Assembly (NCBI RefSeq): GCF_050624435.1
Contig: NC_134546.1
Span: 77,603,700 to 77,667,699 of the forward strand
From: Tenrec ecaudatus
Lineage: Eukaryota > Chordata > Mammalia > Afrosoricida > Tenrecidae
Direction: 5' to 3'
DNA length: 64,000 bases
Below the pieces are notes generated by a model. It was not told the origin of the DNA. It made no database searches and saw only the letters and a program-made list of their open reading frames with translations. Both the position numbers and the translations under genes were made by a program. Shown one piece after another: positions 11,383 through 22,397 of the stretch (the stretch's first letter is position 1; each line of letters starts with the position of its first letter).

Positions 11383-11552
11383 AAATGAACTCACTGCCAT
11401 TGAGTCCATACCAGCTTATAGTCATGCCACTGTGGGTTTCCGATATTTACGCCTGTAGATCCACTTGTCTTTTTCCAATGGAATGTCTGGTTGTTGCAAA
11501 CCACTGACATACAAATCTCAGCCCAAGCATAACCACTATGCCACCAAGTCAT
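11383..11552 (-). repeat. AfroSINE, minus strand
   Basis: Starts AACTCACTGCCATTGAGTCC, passes CACTGTGGGTTTCCG and ends AACCACTATGCCACCAAG. This is the reverse complement of an AfroSINE whose tRNA-like head reads GGTGGCATAGTGGTT. Confidence 0.75.
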
Positions 11553-12327
11553 ATACACCAAACTTCCTGTCTGGTTGCAGGGGAAGTTAGTTCACAAGTT
11601 TACAATCCTCAGAGGACCCTCAAGCAATGGGACAAAAAGGAGCAAATTTCACAGAAAGAGTTTACATTTCTCCAAGCGATTATGACATCATCAATTTCTG
11701 TCTTCATTATTCCAGGGACTGTCACACCATTACCTCCTAAAGTTTCAGTCTCCTTGCTCATCTAAATAGGCAATCTTCCATCTTCCTGAATTAGGAGTAT
11801 CTGGAATAATTAACAGACTTTTAAATAATTAAGTTTAAAAGGAATTTACTGGAGGGGAGGGAGCTCTTACATCCTTGGTCCCTTTTAACAAACTAAATCT
11901 CAACAAATTATAATACATTTTGACTATTGATTAACAACAGGCTACCTCTATCCTTTCCTATCTCAATAGGGATTTAATAGTTCCAACTGTTCCATTCAGG
12001 ATATGGCAGAGGAAGAGTGCATGTCCTCATTGTGCCTCATTTTGTACCCAAACCATTATATCACAATCACATTGAGTTCAGTGTGTATTTAGTGATAGTA
12101 ATGTCAACCCAGGTATTGTGTCATGACATTAATAAGAAGTTAATTCCACTTTAAAAAAAATCAGAGTCTGCAATTCATTGTCTGATAAAGTGATATCATG
12201 CCTTATATAATTCACCTCGATGTTGTTTTAATGCTCTCCCTAGTAATTAACATAGCTAAAGTGCACACGTGAATGTGTATAGCTCAATAAATGTTAAGTC
12301 TGTATACACATAAGCTTTTTACTCCTA
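11553..12327. other. Spacer, no gene
   Basis: AT-rich DNA with no recognised exon, V relic or repeat family. Confidence 0.4.
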
Positions 12328-12420
12328 TGAAGAGTTACAGTCTTGGAAACTCACAGGGGCAGTTCCACCTTGTCCCGTTGGGTAACTATGAGACAAAATT
12401 GACTTGATGACAGTTATTAT
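12328..12420 (+). repeat. AfroSINE fragment
   Basis: AGAGTTACAGTCTTGGAAAC and CACAGGGGCAGTTCCACCTT are close to the AfroSINE body (AAACCCACAGGGGCAGTTCTA). Confidence 0.75.
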
Positions 12421-13074
12421 TATTTTTGTTAAGCATGTACGTTCCATACAGTTCAGCACATACAGTCCCCATGCGTATTTGTCCAATCTCACAACCTTAC
12501 CCCATCCTGATTATCTTCATCTGACAATGGTATTAATCAAGCTCAGGGTAGAGTTACCTCACCTTAGCACCTGTGGCAATGACCTGGTCACAGCCCATGG
12601 GTGGATGATCTACATGAGCATCCCCAGCTGGCCACACCGGGAGATCCCTCTTTTTTCTTGGGAACTTTGAACAAAAGGAAGAACATTAACAAGGGTAGAT
12701 AATCGAACTAACCCAGAATTCTATTGAAGTTGCATATGTTTGCTAATTCTTCAAACACAACCTGTGAGTGGAACTCAGAGTGAGCCCACCACAAAATTCC
12801 CATGCAGACAGGGCAAGTCTGGAGGGTTTTAAGGATGCTTGAAGTATAGGAACCCACCTAACCGAGGGTGCAGAGGGCAAGATCACTATTATTGTTCATT
12901 GAAACAGGGTTATTCTCACCTAGCAAGGATTAACATAGAGCAGTCATTCCATTCCCATTTATTCCTTGAGTTTTCATAACTTGTATCCAATGGTATTGCA
13001 TTCCATTTTATTAATTAAGATACCATGCTTTCTCAAGCAAAACAGTAGTCTGGTTGTTAGTTTTCATTAAATCG

Positions 13075-13275
13075 TTTGCAAATCATAGAGTCTCTCTGTA
13101 CAATAGTGCCTTGTCTTGCACCATCTTCATAGGCTTTCCCAGGTGTGAGAGCATTGTTGTAATCACAGAGTCAATCCATCTTGATGGCCCTGTCCCTTTC
13201 CCAATGTTAGTCCCTCCTGATAATGTATCCAAAGTTTGTGTGACAAAACCTTGTCATCTTAACTTCCACTAGGAA
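13075..13275 (-). repeat. RTE-type LINE fragment
   Basis: TGCACCATCTTCATAGGC, CACAGAGTCAATCCATCTTG and CCTGATAATGTATCC match the reverse complement of the RTE 3' coding end. The homologous fragment in unit B is at 36790-36900, so it predates the duplication. Confidence 0.55.
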
Positions 13276-13838
13276 TTCTGGATGTGGTGGTTCTGAGACA
13301 GGCTTTTTTAAATTCAGGTTTGTTTAATGATAGAAAATGAACTCTGATCATATGAGAAGCCTGCTTTTTAAAAAGAGGGACACATTTTAGTCCCCCCTCC
13401 ATTCAGAAACATATTATTTAATATGCTCATTTTTTATGAATCTTATCATACAGATTGGCGATACTTTTGAACAGTAGATGGTATTTACAGTAGATGGTAT
13501 TTTGTTTAGCATGCTAACCCTGCGACCAGAAATCTGTGCTGATTTCCAAGTTCAGCCCTTTTGAATGCCTGGGAATACTGAACAGTCTGCCTTTAGGTGA
13601 ACACAAGGGGGTGTTGCTTCTGGTAGCATATGCATAGAGCTTGTATTCAGTTCGTTTAAATAATGAAATTAAGAACCAGGAAAGGAGATCCCTCAATACT
13701 CTCAATGAGTCTTCAATTCTTTTTTTTTCATTCATATGAATTCCTTGTATGAATAAACTGTATATACTGTGCAAGAACTTTGTATGAATTTGTATAAGTT
13801 TTCTAAGACGTTGGCTTCTGGATATTTTGTGTGTTATT
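13276..13838. other. Spacer, no gene
   Basis: No V segment is visible here, although the homologous place in unit B is followed by a V relic at 37046. Confidence 0.4.
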
Positions 13839-13839
13839 T

Positions 13840-14145
13840 TGTTGTTATGTGCTATTCATTCAGTTCCAACTCATTACAACCCTAGACACAAAAGAACAAA
13901 ACACTGCGCAATACTGTCATCCTTACCATAATTCTTAAGTTTGACCCCATTATTGCAGCCACTATGTCAGTCCATCTCACTGAGGGCCTTGCTCTTTATC
14001 CCTGTCCTCTTTTTTACCAAGTATGATGCCCTTTTTCAAGGACTGGGTCCCTTGATATCATGTCCAAGGAAGTGAGATAAAATATCACCATCTTTGTTTC
14101 TAAGGAGCATTCTTGATGCATTCTTCCAGGAAAGACTTGCTTGTT
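13840..14145 (-). repeat. RTE-type LINE 3' end
   Basis: Begins TGTTGTTATGTGC and runs through CAACTCATTACAACCCTAGA, GCAGCCACTATGTCAGTCC and TTCTAAGGAGCATTCTTGAT. It is the antisense 3' end of the same RTE family as 32600-32875. Confidence 0.65.
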
Positions 14146-14284
14146 TCTTTGGCCAAACCCAAAGCAAACTCACTGCCATCAAGTTAATGCTGACTCATAG
14201 CAAGCCCCTGTGGGTCCCTGTGGGTATCCATGACTGTAACTGCTTACAGGAGGAGAAAGTCTAGTCTTTCTTTTGAGGAGCTAT

Positions 14285-14345
14285 TACTGCTGGTGGTGGT
14301 GCAGTGGTTAAGCATTAGGCTAAGACCACGTGGTCGGTTCCTTTG
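14285..14345 (+). repeat. AfroSINE tRNA-like head
   Basis: GGTGGTGGTGCAGTGGTTAA is followed by GCATTAGGCTAAGACCACG. This is the tRNA-derived promoter head of a SINE without its body. Confidence 0.6.
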
Positions 14346-14938
14346 ACAGTCTATGGTAATGCCAAAATGTTTATAAATCTTCTTTAGTCAACATTCAGTT
14401 TTAATATGCCTATGAAACAATTGAAAATGCCATCATTGGAGTTATTCTTGGTGTGAAGATACCTAGTAGTACATTTGTTTTCAGCAAAGACATGTTTACC
14501 AATTTAGTAATGCTTTGGTCATTTGGATGTTGTGTGACCCCACTGGTATATTCAAACATGTAAATATAAACTAATGAAGGTGTTATGAATCAGAAGAGAT
14601 ATGGCCTCTTTTGTGGTGAATATTTTAATTTATTATCTATTTATACACCTGTTTATCCTCCTGTTAGTCTGACATTGTTAGTCTATCTCTCCCTCTCTTT
14701 GGATAACTGTATCTATCTATCACTGGAAATAAGTGTCCTCGATCTGTGGCTGCATATTGCTCCCTGAACAGAATGTATCCTTGTGTGGATTAAGATAACT
14801 CAGAGCTGGATGAAACCAAGAGCTCAGGGAGAGGAAGTTATCATAATGGCACTGCCAGTATCATTGTTTGAGTGGGAGGACCAGGCCCAGGGACCTCACT
14901 TTGTCCCATAGGCATGTATGTACAAATGCACCTCCCAC
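14346..14938. other. Spacer before the 15054 segment
   Basis: No gene or recognised repeat is seen. The last 60 nt resemble the promoter flank of the other clan II pseudogenes. Confidence 0.4.
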
Positions 14939-14946
14939 ATGCAAAT
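14939..14946 (+). promoter_or_regulatory. Ig promoter octamer ATGCAAAT
   Basis: Perfect octamer in the shared context CCTCCCACATGCAAAT, 108 nt upstream of the dead leader exon at 15054. Confidence 0.85.
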
Positions 14947-15053
14947 CGCTCTTAGGCAGCTGGATGAAACCACAGCATGTGCACACTTAAATTCTGACTC
15001 CTTCTCACCCTGGAGAGTGTTCCCTGAGTATCATGGATCTTATGGACATGTAG

Positions 15054-15485
15054 GTCAATCATGTATGGGTTTTCCTATTCCTGGTGGCAACTCCAGAAGG
15101 TGAGTGCTTCAGGTATTCATACATGAAGTCCTTGGATGCGGCATCTGACCACATGACTCATTGTGTTTCTCTTTATCCCCAGTTGTCTTGGCCCAGGTTC
15201 AACTACAAGAGTCAGGCCCAGGACCGGTAAAACCCTCTCAGAACCTGTCTTTCACCTGTACTGTTTCTGAATTATCCTTAACTTGCAATGCAGTGAACTG
15301 ATCCGCCAGGCTCCAGGAAGGGACTGGAGTGGGTCGGTGATATATGGGGTGGTGGAAGCACACACTATCATCCAGATCTCCTAGTCCCAAGTCAACATCA
15401 CCAACGATACCTCCAAGAGCCAAGTGTTTTTTTAACTGAGTTCTGTGAATCCTGAGGACATGGCAATGTATTACTGTGCTAGAGA
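15054..15485 (+). pseudogene. IGHV: IGHV pseudogene, clan II, frameshifted
   Basis: Paralogue of the 10614 segment with several lesions. The leader exon aligns at 15054-15099, but its start codon reads GTC and the ATG six bases upstream is followed directly by TAG. The donor GTGAGTG and the acceptor CCCCAG are present, and the V exon starts at 15183. The mature region starts at 15194 ([16 protein letters not shown]) and has Cys23 in FTCTVS. At the FR1/FR2 edge AACTGG has lost a base and reads AACTGATCC, which removes Trp41 and creates a TGA at 15299-15301. A second base is missing in the following CCAGGAAGGGACTGG. The 3' part still reads YCAR-like in another frame. It cannot encode a V domain. 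The RSS is intact. Confidence 0.9.
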
Positions 15486-15524
15486 CACAGTGATGTGAAG
15501 TCAGTGTGAGCCTAGACACAAACC
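15486..15524 (+). promoter_or_regulatory. V 23-RSS of the 15054 pseudogene
   Basis: CACAGTG at 15486-15492, 23-nt spacer, ACACAAACC at 15516-15524. Confidence 0.92.
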
Positions 15525-15814
15525 TCCCTGCAACAGGCCATGGTTTCAGCAGGTGCCTGGAAATGAACTCTTTCCTCTTAGAAGCTGTGGAGCCCCCACC
15601 TCCTAGAGAGGTGCTAGGGACCACAATGCTCAGTGATTCTAGGGAACCTTCATGAATCTGGACATGCCTTCTTTTCATTGGAATGGGCTTTGTCTATCGT
15701 TCAACATCTACGCAAAATCAGAGTGCATGGTAATATGGCTTGATGAGATCTGTTTGAAATTGACTCTATTGACTAGTATCATTTGTTATCAAAGCCAAAC
15801 ATATTCCAAAAATC

Positions 15815-15985
15815 CAAATGCACTGCCCTAGTGTCAATGCCAACTCACAGTTGTGGGTTTCTGAGACTATAACTGTTTTAGGAGTAAAAAGTCCCTTCTT
15901 TCTTCCGTGGAGCAGCTGGTGGTTTCTAACTGCTGACATGCAGCCCTCAGCCAAAAACATAACCACTCCGTCACCAGCGATCCTT
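15815..15985 (-). repeat. AfroSINE, minus strand
   Basis: CCAACTCACAGTTGTGGGTTTCTGAGAC, CGTGGAGCAGCTGGTGGTTTC and AACCACTCCGTCACCA are the reverse complement of AfroSINE from body to tRNA-like head. It sits in the V downstream flank, which resumes after it and matches 32340-32400. Confidence 0.75.
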
Positions 15986-16142
15986 GTAGAAATATTAATG
16001 CAGGAAAATATTCTCATGTGAGTCCCGAATTTTCTCCAAGCCATCAGGTAGCTGTCCAATGTATCATTCCAGTGAATGCTCATGAATGCACATTTATGTA
16101 ACAACCTTAACTTAGAATGATCTGGATACTTTTGCCCATGCT

Positions 16143-16560
16143 GGTATTGTTAGGTACCCTTGAGTTGGCTTCAGCTCCCAGAGAGCCTATGTACCACAGG
16201 ATGAACTACTGACCAGAAGTGCACAATCCTCACAGTCATTCCTCTGTTGCACCCATCATTGTGGCCTGTGTGACAATCCACCTCCTCGAAAGTCTCTCCC
16301 TTGGTCATTGACATTCTGCTTTACCAAGCACAAGACCATTCTCTGGTACCAGGTCCTCATGATGACATCCCCCAATAAATGAGATAAAGTCATACGTGAT
16401 GCAAGAAATATTCAAGATGTGCTTAATCCAAGACAGACCTGCTTGTGCCTTAGGCAGCCCAAGATATATTTAATATTATTCTCTAACACCATAACCCAAA
16501 TGAACCAATTCTTGGATATTGCTTATAGGGTGTTTGGCCATTATTGGAGTCACTCTTAGT
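16143..16560 (-). repeat. RTE-type LINE fragment
   Basis: TGTTAGGTACCCTTGAGTTG, CAATCCACCTCCTCGA, TTTACCAAGCACAAGACC and CCAAGACAGACCTGCTTG follow the antisense order of the RTE 3' end. Confidence 0.6.
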
Positions 16561-16889
16561 TTCCACAACCACGGAAGGTGTTTCTGGTACTACAGACAGT
16601 GTCCTGGGTTGCTATTAAATTTCACGTCCTGGGTTACTTTGAGTCTCAGCCATCCTGCACCCAAACAACCTTGGATGCTTACAGCTCTATAAATTGATAG
16701 AGAAGACTTTTACTACCAATAATTAGTCAAGACACAAAGAACGTCAACATGAGCGTTGATAAAAACAGTGTATTATGATAGAAATTTCCTTTTGCTAGAT
16801 GTGTTTCCCTCATAAAACATATACCCTAATCCCTTGCACTATTGTTCCACCTGGGAAGAATGCCATGTGTTATTTATTTATTTTTGATG

Positions 16890-17290
16890 GTGTTAAGTGA
16901 ATCAATTCTTGGTGATTCAATGGAGAACAGAACTAAATAATACTTACTCAGCCACATAATCACCATTAATATTTTGAGCTCCTTATTACAGCCACTGAGT
17001 CAATCCATCTCATGATGTGCCTCCTTCTTCACTGATCCCCTGCTTTATCATGGATGAAGTCTTTCTCAAGGGACTGGTGTCATGATAGCATGTCCGAAAT
17101 ACAGGAAACAAGATCTCACTATCCTTGATTCTGAGGGACTCTCTGTCTCTACTCCCTTCACAACAGATCTGTGTGTTTTATTGTCAGCCCTCCCATGGCA
17201 CTTTCAACATTCTTTGCAAACACTGTAAGTCAAAAGCCACCATTGTTTTCTATGGCCCTTATTATTCTTATTCCAGAGTTTATATTCATG
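16890..17290 (-). repeat. RTE-type LINE fragment
   Basis: GGTGTTAAGTGAATCAATTC, GCCACTGAGTCAATCCATCT and GCATGTCCGAAATACAGG follow the same RTE antisense order, more decayed than at 13840. Confidence 0.55.
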
Positions 17291-17377
17291 TAATAATATG
17301 GAAAGCATCATGATGTGGGTTCTCAAAGTGACATTAAAAAACCTGTCACGTGCGAATCTTGGTGTAGAGATAGAAAG

Positions 17378-17580
17378 AGACATGGTGCTGTGGCGGGAGA
17401 AATATTGGGTTGCTCAACACAAGATCAGGGATTCAATCCAGGCAATGGTTCCTCCTGAGTCAGATGAGGTTGTCTATTCCTATAAATATTTCCAGTCAGA
17501 GAAAGCCTAAGGAGCAGTTCTAATGAGCCTTATAGGGGTCCTGTGAGTCACAGTAGATGCACTTGCAGTGAGTTTCACTT
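17378..17580 (+). repeat. AfroSINE, near full length
   Basis: The head GGTGCTGTGGCGGGAGAAA, GGGATTCAATCCAGGCAATG and AAGCCTAAGGAGCAGTTCTA are in the order of a complete AfroSINE. Confidence 0.65.
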
Positions 17581-18012
17581 TTGAGGATAAGACTGCCCAT
17601 ATTCGATCTCAGTTGCTTGGTTAACTGATTTTCCCTCAGTGTTGAAGAATATGTGGTCTGTTAATAGCTCTCAGACCTCACAATGAATAAATTAATGCGT
17701 GAATTAGTGGATACATTTGTTCAAATTAAACAATGCAGGCACACTTTAACCTTGGTGATTTTATTATTGCAAATGTTGGATTCTGGGGAGGCTACACATT
17801 CAATGTATGCCTGTGGGTCAGACACATCACTCCCATCTTTGACATCTGAGTGTCATCAAACTTGTTTCAAGTACAGCCTTTGGGGACACTTCCTTGTGGA
17901 CCCGTGTATTATGCCCATTAACATGCTATTCAGTCCCCACCTCTTATACACCCCACTCGCCCCCAAATCACGGGATCAGATCCTACTGAATCAGGGAATC
18001 TTTGCCACAGAA
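17581..18012. other. Upstream flank of the IGHV6-like pseudogene
   Basis: No perfect octamer occurs within 250 nt of the leader. TTGCAAAT near 17767 is imperfect and too distant. No other feature is seen. Confidence 0.45.
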
Positions 18013-18456
18013 ATGTCTGCCTCTTTTCTCCTTTACCTTCTGATGATGCCGAGTGTCCCATCTGGTCAGTGGCAGGAAACTGAAGTGGGTCACAAAAGAT
18101 TTAAAGACAGATAGGGTGTTTAATGCTTTTTTCCCCAAAGTCTCCAGGGGTCCTGACCCAAGTGCAGCTACAGGAGTCAGGACCTTAGGTGCTGAGACCT
18201 TCACACTCTCACCTGAGCCATCAGTGGGAACTCCATCTCCAGCACCAGTGCTACTTGGGATTGGATCAGGCAGAGCCCTAGGAAAGGCCCTGAGTGGATA
18301 GGAAGGATCTTCGACAGGTCAGAGTGGTTCAGCAAATACAAATCATTCCTCATTGATTGTCTAGTCATCAACCCAGAGACATCCAAGAACCAGCTCTCCC
18401 TGCAGCTGAACTCCATGACCACAGAGGACAGGGTGGTTTATAACTGTGCAAGGAGA
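18013..18456 (+). pseudogene. IGHV6: IGHV6-like pseudogene
   Basis: Heavy-chain V segment of a different family from its neighbours. The leader exon is 18013-18064 (52 nt, MSASFLLYLLMMPSVPS, one codon longer than I recall for IGHV6), donor GTCAGT. The acceptor is CTCCAG and the V exon starts at 18148. The mature region starts at 18159 (QVQLQESGP). CDR1 reads [16 protein letters not shown] and CDR2 reads [13 protein letters not shown], which parallel the distinctive human IGHV6-1 phrases (SSNSAAWNWIRQSP and RSKWYNDY). FR3 has [17 protein letters not shown], again IGHV6-like. Lesions are TAG at 18186-18188, a small deletion with frame change in FR1, Cys23 changed to TGA, and VYNC in place of VYYC. 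No octamer is visible. It is a dead relative of IGHV6. Confidence 0.88.
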
Positions 18457-18495
18457 CACATAAAGGGGAAGTCAATATGAGCCCTCACACAAACT
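18457..18495 (+). promoter_or_regulatory. Degenerate V 23-RSS
   Basis: Heptamer CACATAA (18457-18463) keeps the essential CAC but not AGTG. The spacer is 23 nt and the nonamer is ACACAAACT (18487-18495). It is expected to recombine poorly. Confidence 0.8.
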
Positions 18496-19227
18496 ACCCT
18501 GTAGAACAGCTGGGGGGCTGAACTGTGAGGCCTTTACATGGGCAAGGGAAGCTCAGGCTCAAATGACCAGGACCAGGAACCAGAGCAGGTGCCTGTGTGA
18601 ACAGCGATGAGATTTTCTGCTGTGTCTTGAGTTGGTTTTGTTCCCACTCCAGTCGGATCTGTTCTATTTTGTCTTAACTTTAAAGATTAAAAATATTGTG
18701 AAAGCATATTTAAAGAAAAACAGAAACATATTCCAATAAAATAAGTGATGTGAAACTGGAAAGACCTTGTGTATACTTGTGTATAAAACTCAGGGTGTGT
18801 GTGTGGGGGGGGGGGATAGGAACAGCCTTGTTGGAGTTCTCACTGACTATTCTTTACTGTGTATCTTGCACAGTCGTGCAAGACTGTGTCCTAAAGTGTC
18901 AATTCATTAATTTGCAAAGGGATAATATTTTTGAAATTGTCTCTTGAGATCTTCAACCTCAAGTAGATTCTGTTGTCTGACCATTGACTGTGTATATAGA
19001 TAAATCCATTCTGGTATCTTCTCTAGAAACTGGCTAATTCACACCCAGAAAACCTGAAACACAAATGACTCTTTGTTCTGGTGGACATATCTGGAACAGT
19101 GTCTTAGGGATTCAGAGACAAAAGTCTAGAGATAAGCCACTTGAAAATATGGCTCAGGGTGACTGTCCTTTGTCCCATTGGTCGATCTCAGGAGTAGTTA
19201 TAGGGACTCCCCACCCACGCCACCAGT
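18496..19227. other. Spacer with a poly-G tract
   Basis: V downstream flank followed by unassigned DNA. A GT stretch and a 10-base G run lie near 18798-18816. No gene is seen. Confidence 0.45.
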
Positions 19228-19435
19228 TCTCAAATATTCAACTCCCTGCTGTTGAGTCAATTAAGACTCATAGCAGCCACACAGGACAAATCATAACTGC
19301 CCCTTTGGATTTCTGAGAATACAACTTTTCAGGATAAGAAAGCTGCATCTTTCTCCAGAGGAGTAGATGGTTGTCTTGAACTGTAGAACTTGCAATTAAT
19401 AGTGTACTGTGCAATCCCTTACACCACAGTAGCTC
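19228..19435 (-). repeat. AfroSINE, minus strand
   Basis: CTGCTGTTGAGTCAATTAAGACTCATAGCAG, TTTCTGAGAATACAACTTTT and CCAGAGGAGTAGATGGTTG match AfroSINE in reverse order; it is decayed. Confidence 0.6.
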
Positions 19436-19599
19436 CAAGGTATGGAGGGGTAGTTTTGACCATGCTTATTCTGGGCCTATTTCATTTCTTTTAAAACTCG
19501 ATGATCAATTTATTTTAAAACTTGGAGAGTAATTACCATGTACTTAACGAAAGGTGCTGGGATCTGAACCAGAATTTCATCACAATTATACATCACTTT

Positions 19600-20110
19600 G
19601 GGTGTATTTTTTTCCCACAAAATTAAGAATTCCTGTTCATGAACATGACCCTTTTTTCTAATTAGGTGTGTGTCTTTTGGTATCTTATAGTATTGCTTTT
19701 TTATAGTTCTATTTGTACAATATTCTTGCTTCTATGCTTAGGTTTATTCCCATTTATTTTACTTTATCGTTGGCTATTGTAAATGGTAGCATTCTTGATA
19801 TCCTTTTGAGAGCTTTCTCTATAGGTATGTGGGAATCACACTTATTTTTCTATGCTGACCTTATAACCTGTGAAATTGCTGAACCTTTCAATTAGTTCTA
19901 ATAATTTTCTACTAGGGCTTTTGGGTTTTCTATGTTTAGAGTAATATAGTCAGCAATTATAGAGAGTTTTACTTCTTTGCTGCCATTTTGGATGCCTTTA
20001 TTTTACATTATATGATTGATAGCTGTAGTTAAGGGTTATAGCACCATATGAAACAAGATTGGTATTAAATGGTATCCTTATATGGTTCCAATTTGAAAGG
20101 TGAATGCTTT
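19600..20110 (-). repeat. L1 ORF2 fragment, antisense
   Basis: The + strand reads like antisense L1 reverse transcriptase, for example TTTATCGTTGGCTATTGTAAATGG and GAAATTGCTGAACCTTTC. It is old and interrupted. Confidence 0.6.
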
Positions 20111-20149
20111 TGTTTCCTCTCCATTGAGTGAAATGTTTGTCATTGGCAC

Positions 20150-20350
20150 TTCACTTTGCTGTTTTGAGTCCTATTAAATCAGTCTGAAATCACAGCAACA
20201 CTAGAGAAAACAGAAAGGAGCATAGGTCTTACTTCATCCTCACAGTTGTCATGTATGAGGCCTTTGTTGCAGTTACTGTGACACTATATGTTGTTAAAGG
20301 TCATCCTTATGCATTATCAAGCACAATATCCGGAAACATGTTCAAAGTAT
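20150..20350 (-). repeat. RTE-type LINE fragment
   Basis: GCAACACTAGAGAAAACAGA, TCATCCTCACAGTTGTCATGT and TTGCAGTTACTGTGACACTA follow the RTE antisense order, strongly decayed. Confidence 0.45.
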
Positions 20351-20439
20351 TGAGATGAAGTAATCACACTCTTACTAGTCAGAATTAAGCATTATAATGT
20401 CAAACATTACACTCACTGTCATGGGATTAACTTGGAATA

Positions 20440-22281
20440 TCATGGCTTTCACACTCAGAGATGGCGGTGAGCTGGACTAGTGTGCAGCTACATCATGATG
20501 TGAAACTTAAATTGGTCTGCTAACCTCCAGTAATGAGATGACTTTGTTCTGGAATGATCATGCTCAAGTAATGCCATACCCATCTGGATGTGAAAACTGA
20601 ACTAATTCAAGGAACTCCCATGGCAAAATATTAGCTTGTCATGTGCTTGAATTGCTGTATCATATGGAAAATCATGAGTCATTTTTGAAAAAGCTTATTC
20701 TCCTCAGCAAATTCTGGCCCAGAGACGTCAGGTGACCACCAACATGTGCTTGAATTTCCCCCATTGACATATGCAGTTTAACCATTCAGTAAATGAGTGG
20801 TGTCAACTCTAAGAATTGAGAAAAATGTTTGTGATCTTTGATATTAATGTGAAAGAAATCTGAATGGGCATAACACTTTTAACATGTATAACTAGAGATA
20901 GTGCTAGTGATTTTATGGGCAATAATATGAAAAATATTCCAAATTCAGAAAATCTGTGAGATTTGGTAATAAATTAAAGGTTGTGATCCCTGAGCAGTTT
21001 GTGGGGAATCATAGCTAAAGCATAAATAGAGAGGAAGACTTTGGTTGTATGTGCTCAAATTTCAGGTGAGCCAGAGTCCTCTGGGTAAAGTCCATTTAAA
21101 AATGTCTGTGCTCATTCCATAAATTTTGAGGACCTATATGGACTTCATTTAATCCAGAGTGCCTTTAGGTCTCAACTCAATATATTTTGGTTCAAGATAT
21201 GAAACACTGTCCTTGACTCATATCCTTACTTTGCCCTATTAAACAATTATTTCCAACTCCCTTCTCTGATGTAACTTTTTACTTTAAGTCACAACACTTG
21301 AGTGGTTTTACACTCTTTTGAATGCTCTCTGCCAAACAAAGGTCTCTCTTCAGAATCTTGCAGTTCTTATAGGGTACAGAGTTACATCCTTGTCTTTTCT
21401 GGGGCCCAACTTTTCTGGGTAGCAGCTTCTTCTTACACTGAGGTTTTCCTTAGCCATCAGGCACTGGGATGTAGTGATAGTGTTGCTTGTAAGAGCGGCG
21501 GGGTTTGTGATGATCATGGCCCAAGTCGGGAAAAGACCTGGCTGATTCACATCAGTAGGAGGCCAATGCCTAGTGGAGACATCCTGCCAGAGCCTCAGGG
21601 CATCTGTGCCTTAATAAAATACAGAGTCTGAAGTGGAGGACATCTTGTAGTCCTGGCTTATGGCCACCTGGCCTTAGGGATATGGACTGAAGTACACCCA
21701 TCAAGACTTGAGCCATTTCCTCAAGCATGCAAGGGGTTTTGATGGATGTTGTTGCAATTTACAGAGTCAAGAAACACAAGGAAACATATGTAGGCAAGGA
21801 ATGGGTGGCAAATGGTGCTGAATGACATCATGGAAGAGTTGGATATTTGAGGCATCATCAACCCCCAACTCCTTGGAATTGGTCTGGTATTAATATTACT
21901 AAAACATATTATTACCACATAGGAAAATTACCAAGGACTTTGAGGAGGTTGATTAAGAATCATCCATGCATAAAGAAAAATTGGGTTTTGGAGAGTGTGA
22001 GGTAATGGGAGATACTCTGGGGTGTACCTGATGGTTTCGAGGAACTCTATACTGCCCAATCTCCAATGCACAGGATATATAAGAGCCTCAGTCAGGGCAG
22101 GAGCAATGAAGGGGTAGAGGGAGAGAATACTGGGCTTTCCTTTGTCCATTCGCACATACCTTTCAGGTGAAGTGCTCTCTCATTGCAGCCTAACACACAG
22201 ATGAGTTCAAAAGAAGAATTACCCTACAATGGCTCAGAAGAAACAAAGGAGCCTCTATTTATAAGCACAAGGCTCCCTGCT
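20440..22281. other. Upstream flank of the 22398 segment
   Basis: Matches 2470-3930 of unit A, and to 61615 it also matches 60760-61615. No gene is seen; the short frames here are not conserved in the other copies. Confidence 0.6.
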
Positions 22282-22289
22282 ATGCAAAT
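22282..22289 (+). promoter_or_regulatory. Ig promoter octamer ATGCAAAT
   Basis: Perfect octamer 109 nt upstream of the leader ATG at 22398, in the same context as the one at 3934 but without the overlapping CTC (CTATGCAAAT). Confidence 0.9.
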
Positions 22290-22397
22290 CATTCTTCAGG
22301 CACACGGTTAAAATCCCACAACTTGGGCACTGAAAGCTATCAGTTCTCTTCTCCCAGGGCTGTAGGTCTCTTGGGAAAGCACAGCTGGGGGCTAAAG

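Larger units (their letters stand above)
2380..13275 (+). repeat. Duplication unit A (V4049 and V10614)
   Basis: This block matches 20440-36975 in order and orientation. Shared landmarks are the upstream flank (GGACTAGTGTGCAGCTACAT near 2490 and 20473), the V segments at 4049 and 22398, an RTE tail (5835 and 23630), a retroposon (8160 and 26223), the V segments at 10614 and 31354, and a downstream flank with an RTE fragment (12690-13275 and 36390-36975). The offset is 18349 nt at the first V. It is 20740 nt at the second V, where a 2.2 kb pogo insertion accounts for most of the difference. Boundaries are approximate because I compared by eye. Confidence 0.75.

Noticed and set aside
14285..14345. 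A tRNA gene at the GGTGCAGTGGTTAA head
   Set aside because: It is the A-box part of a tRNA-derived SINE; a full cloverleaf is not present.
17761..17775. TTGCAAAT near 17767 as the octamer of the IGHV6-like gene
   Set aside because: It has a mismatch and lies about 245 nt upstream, more than twice the spacing of the other octamers.
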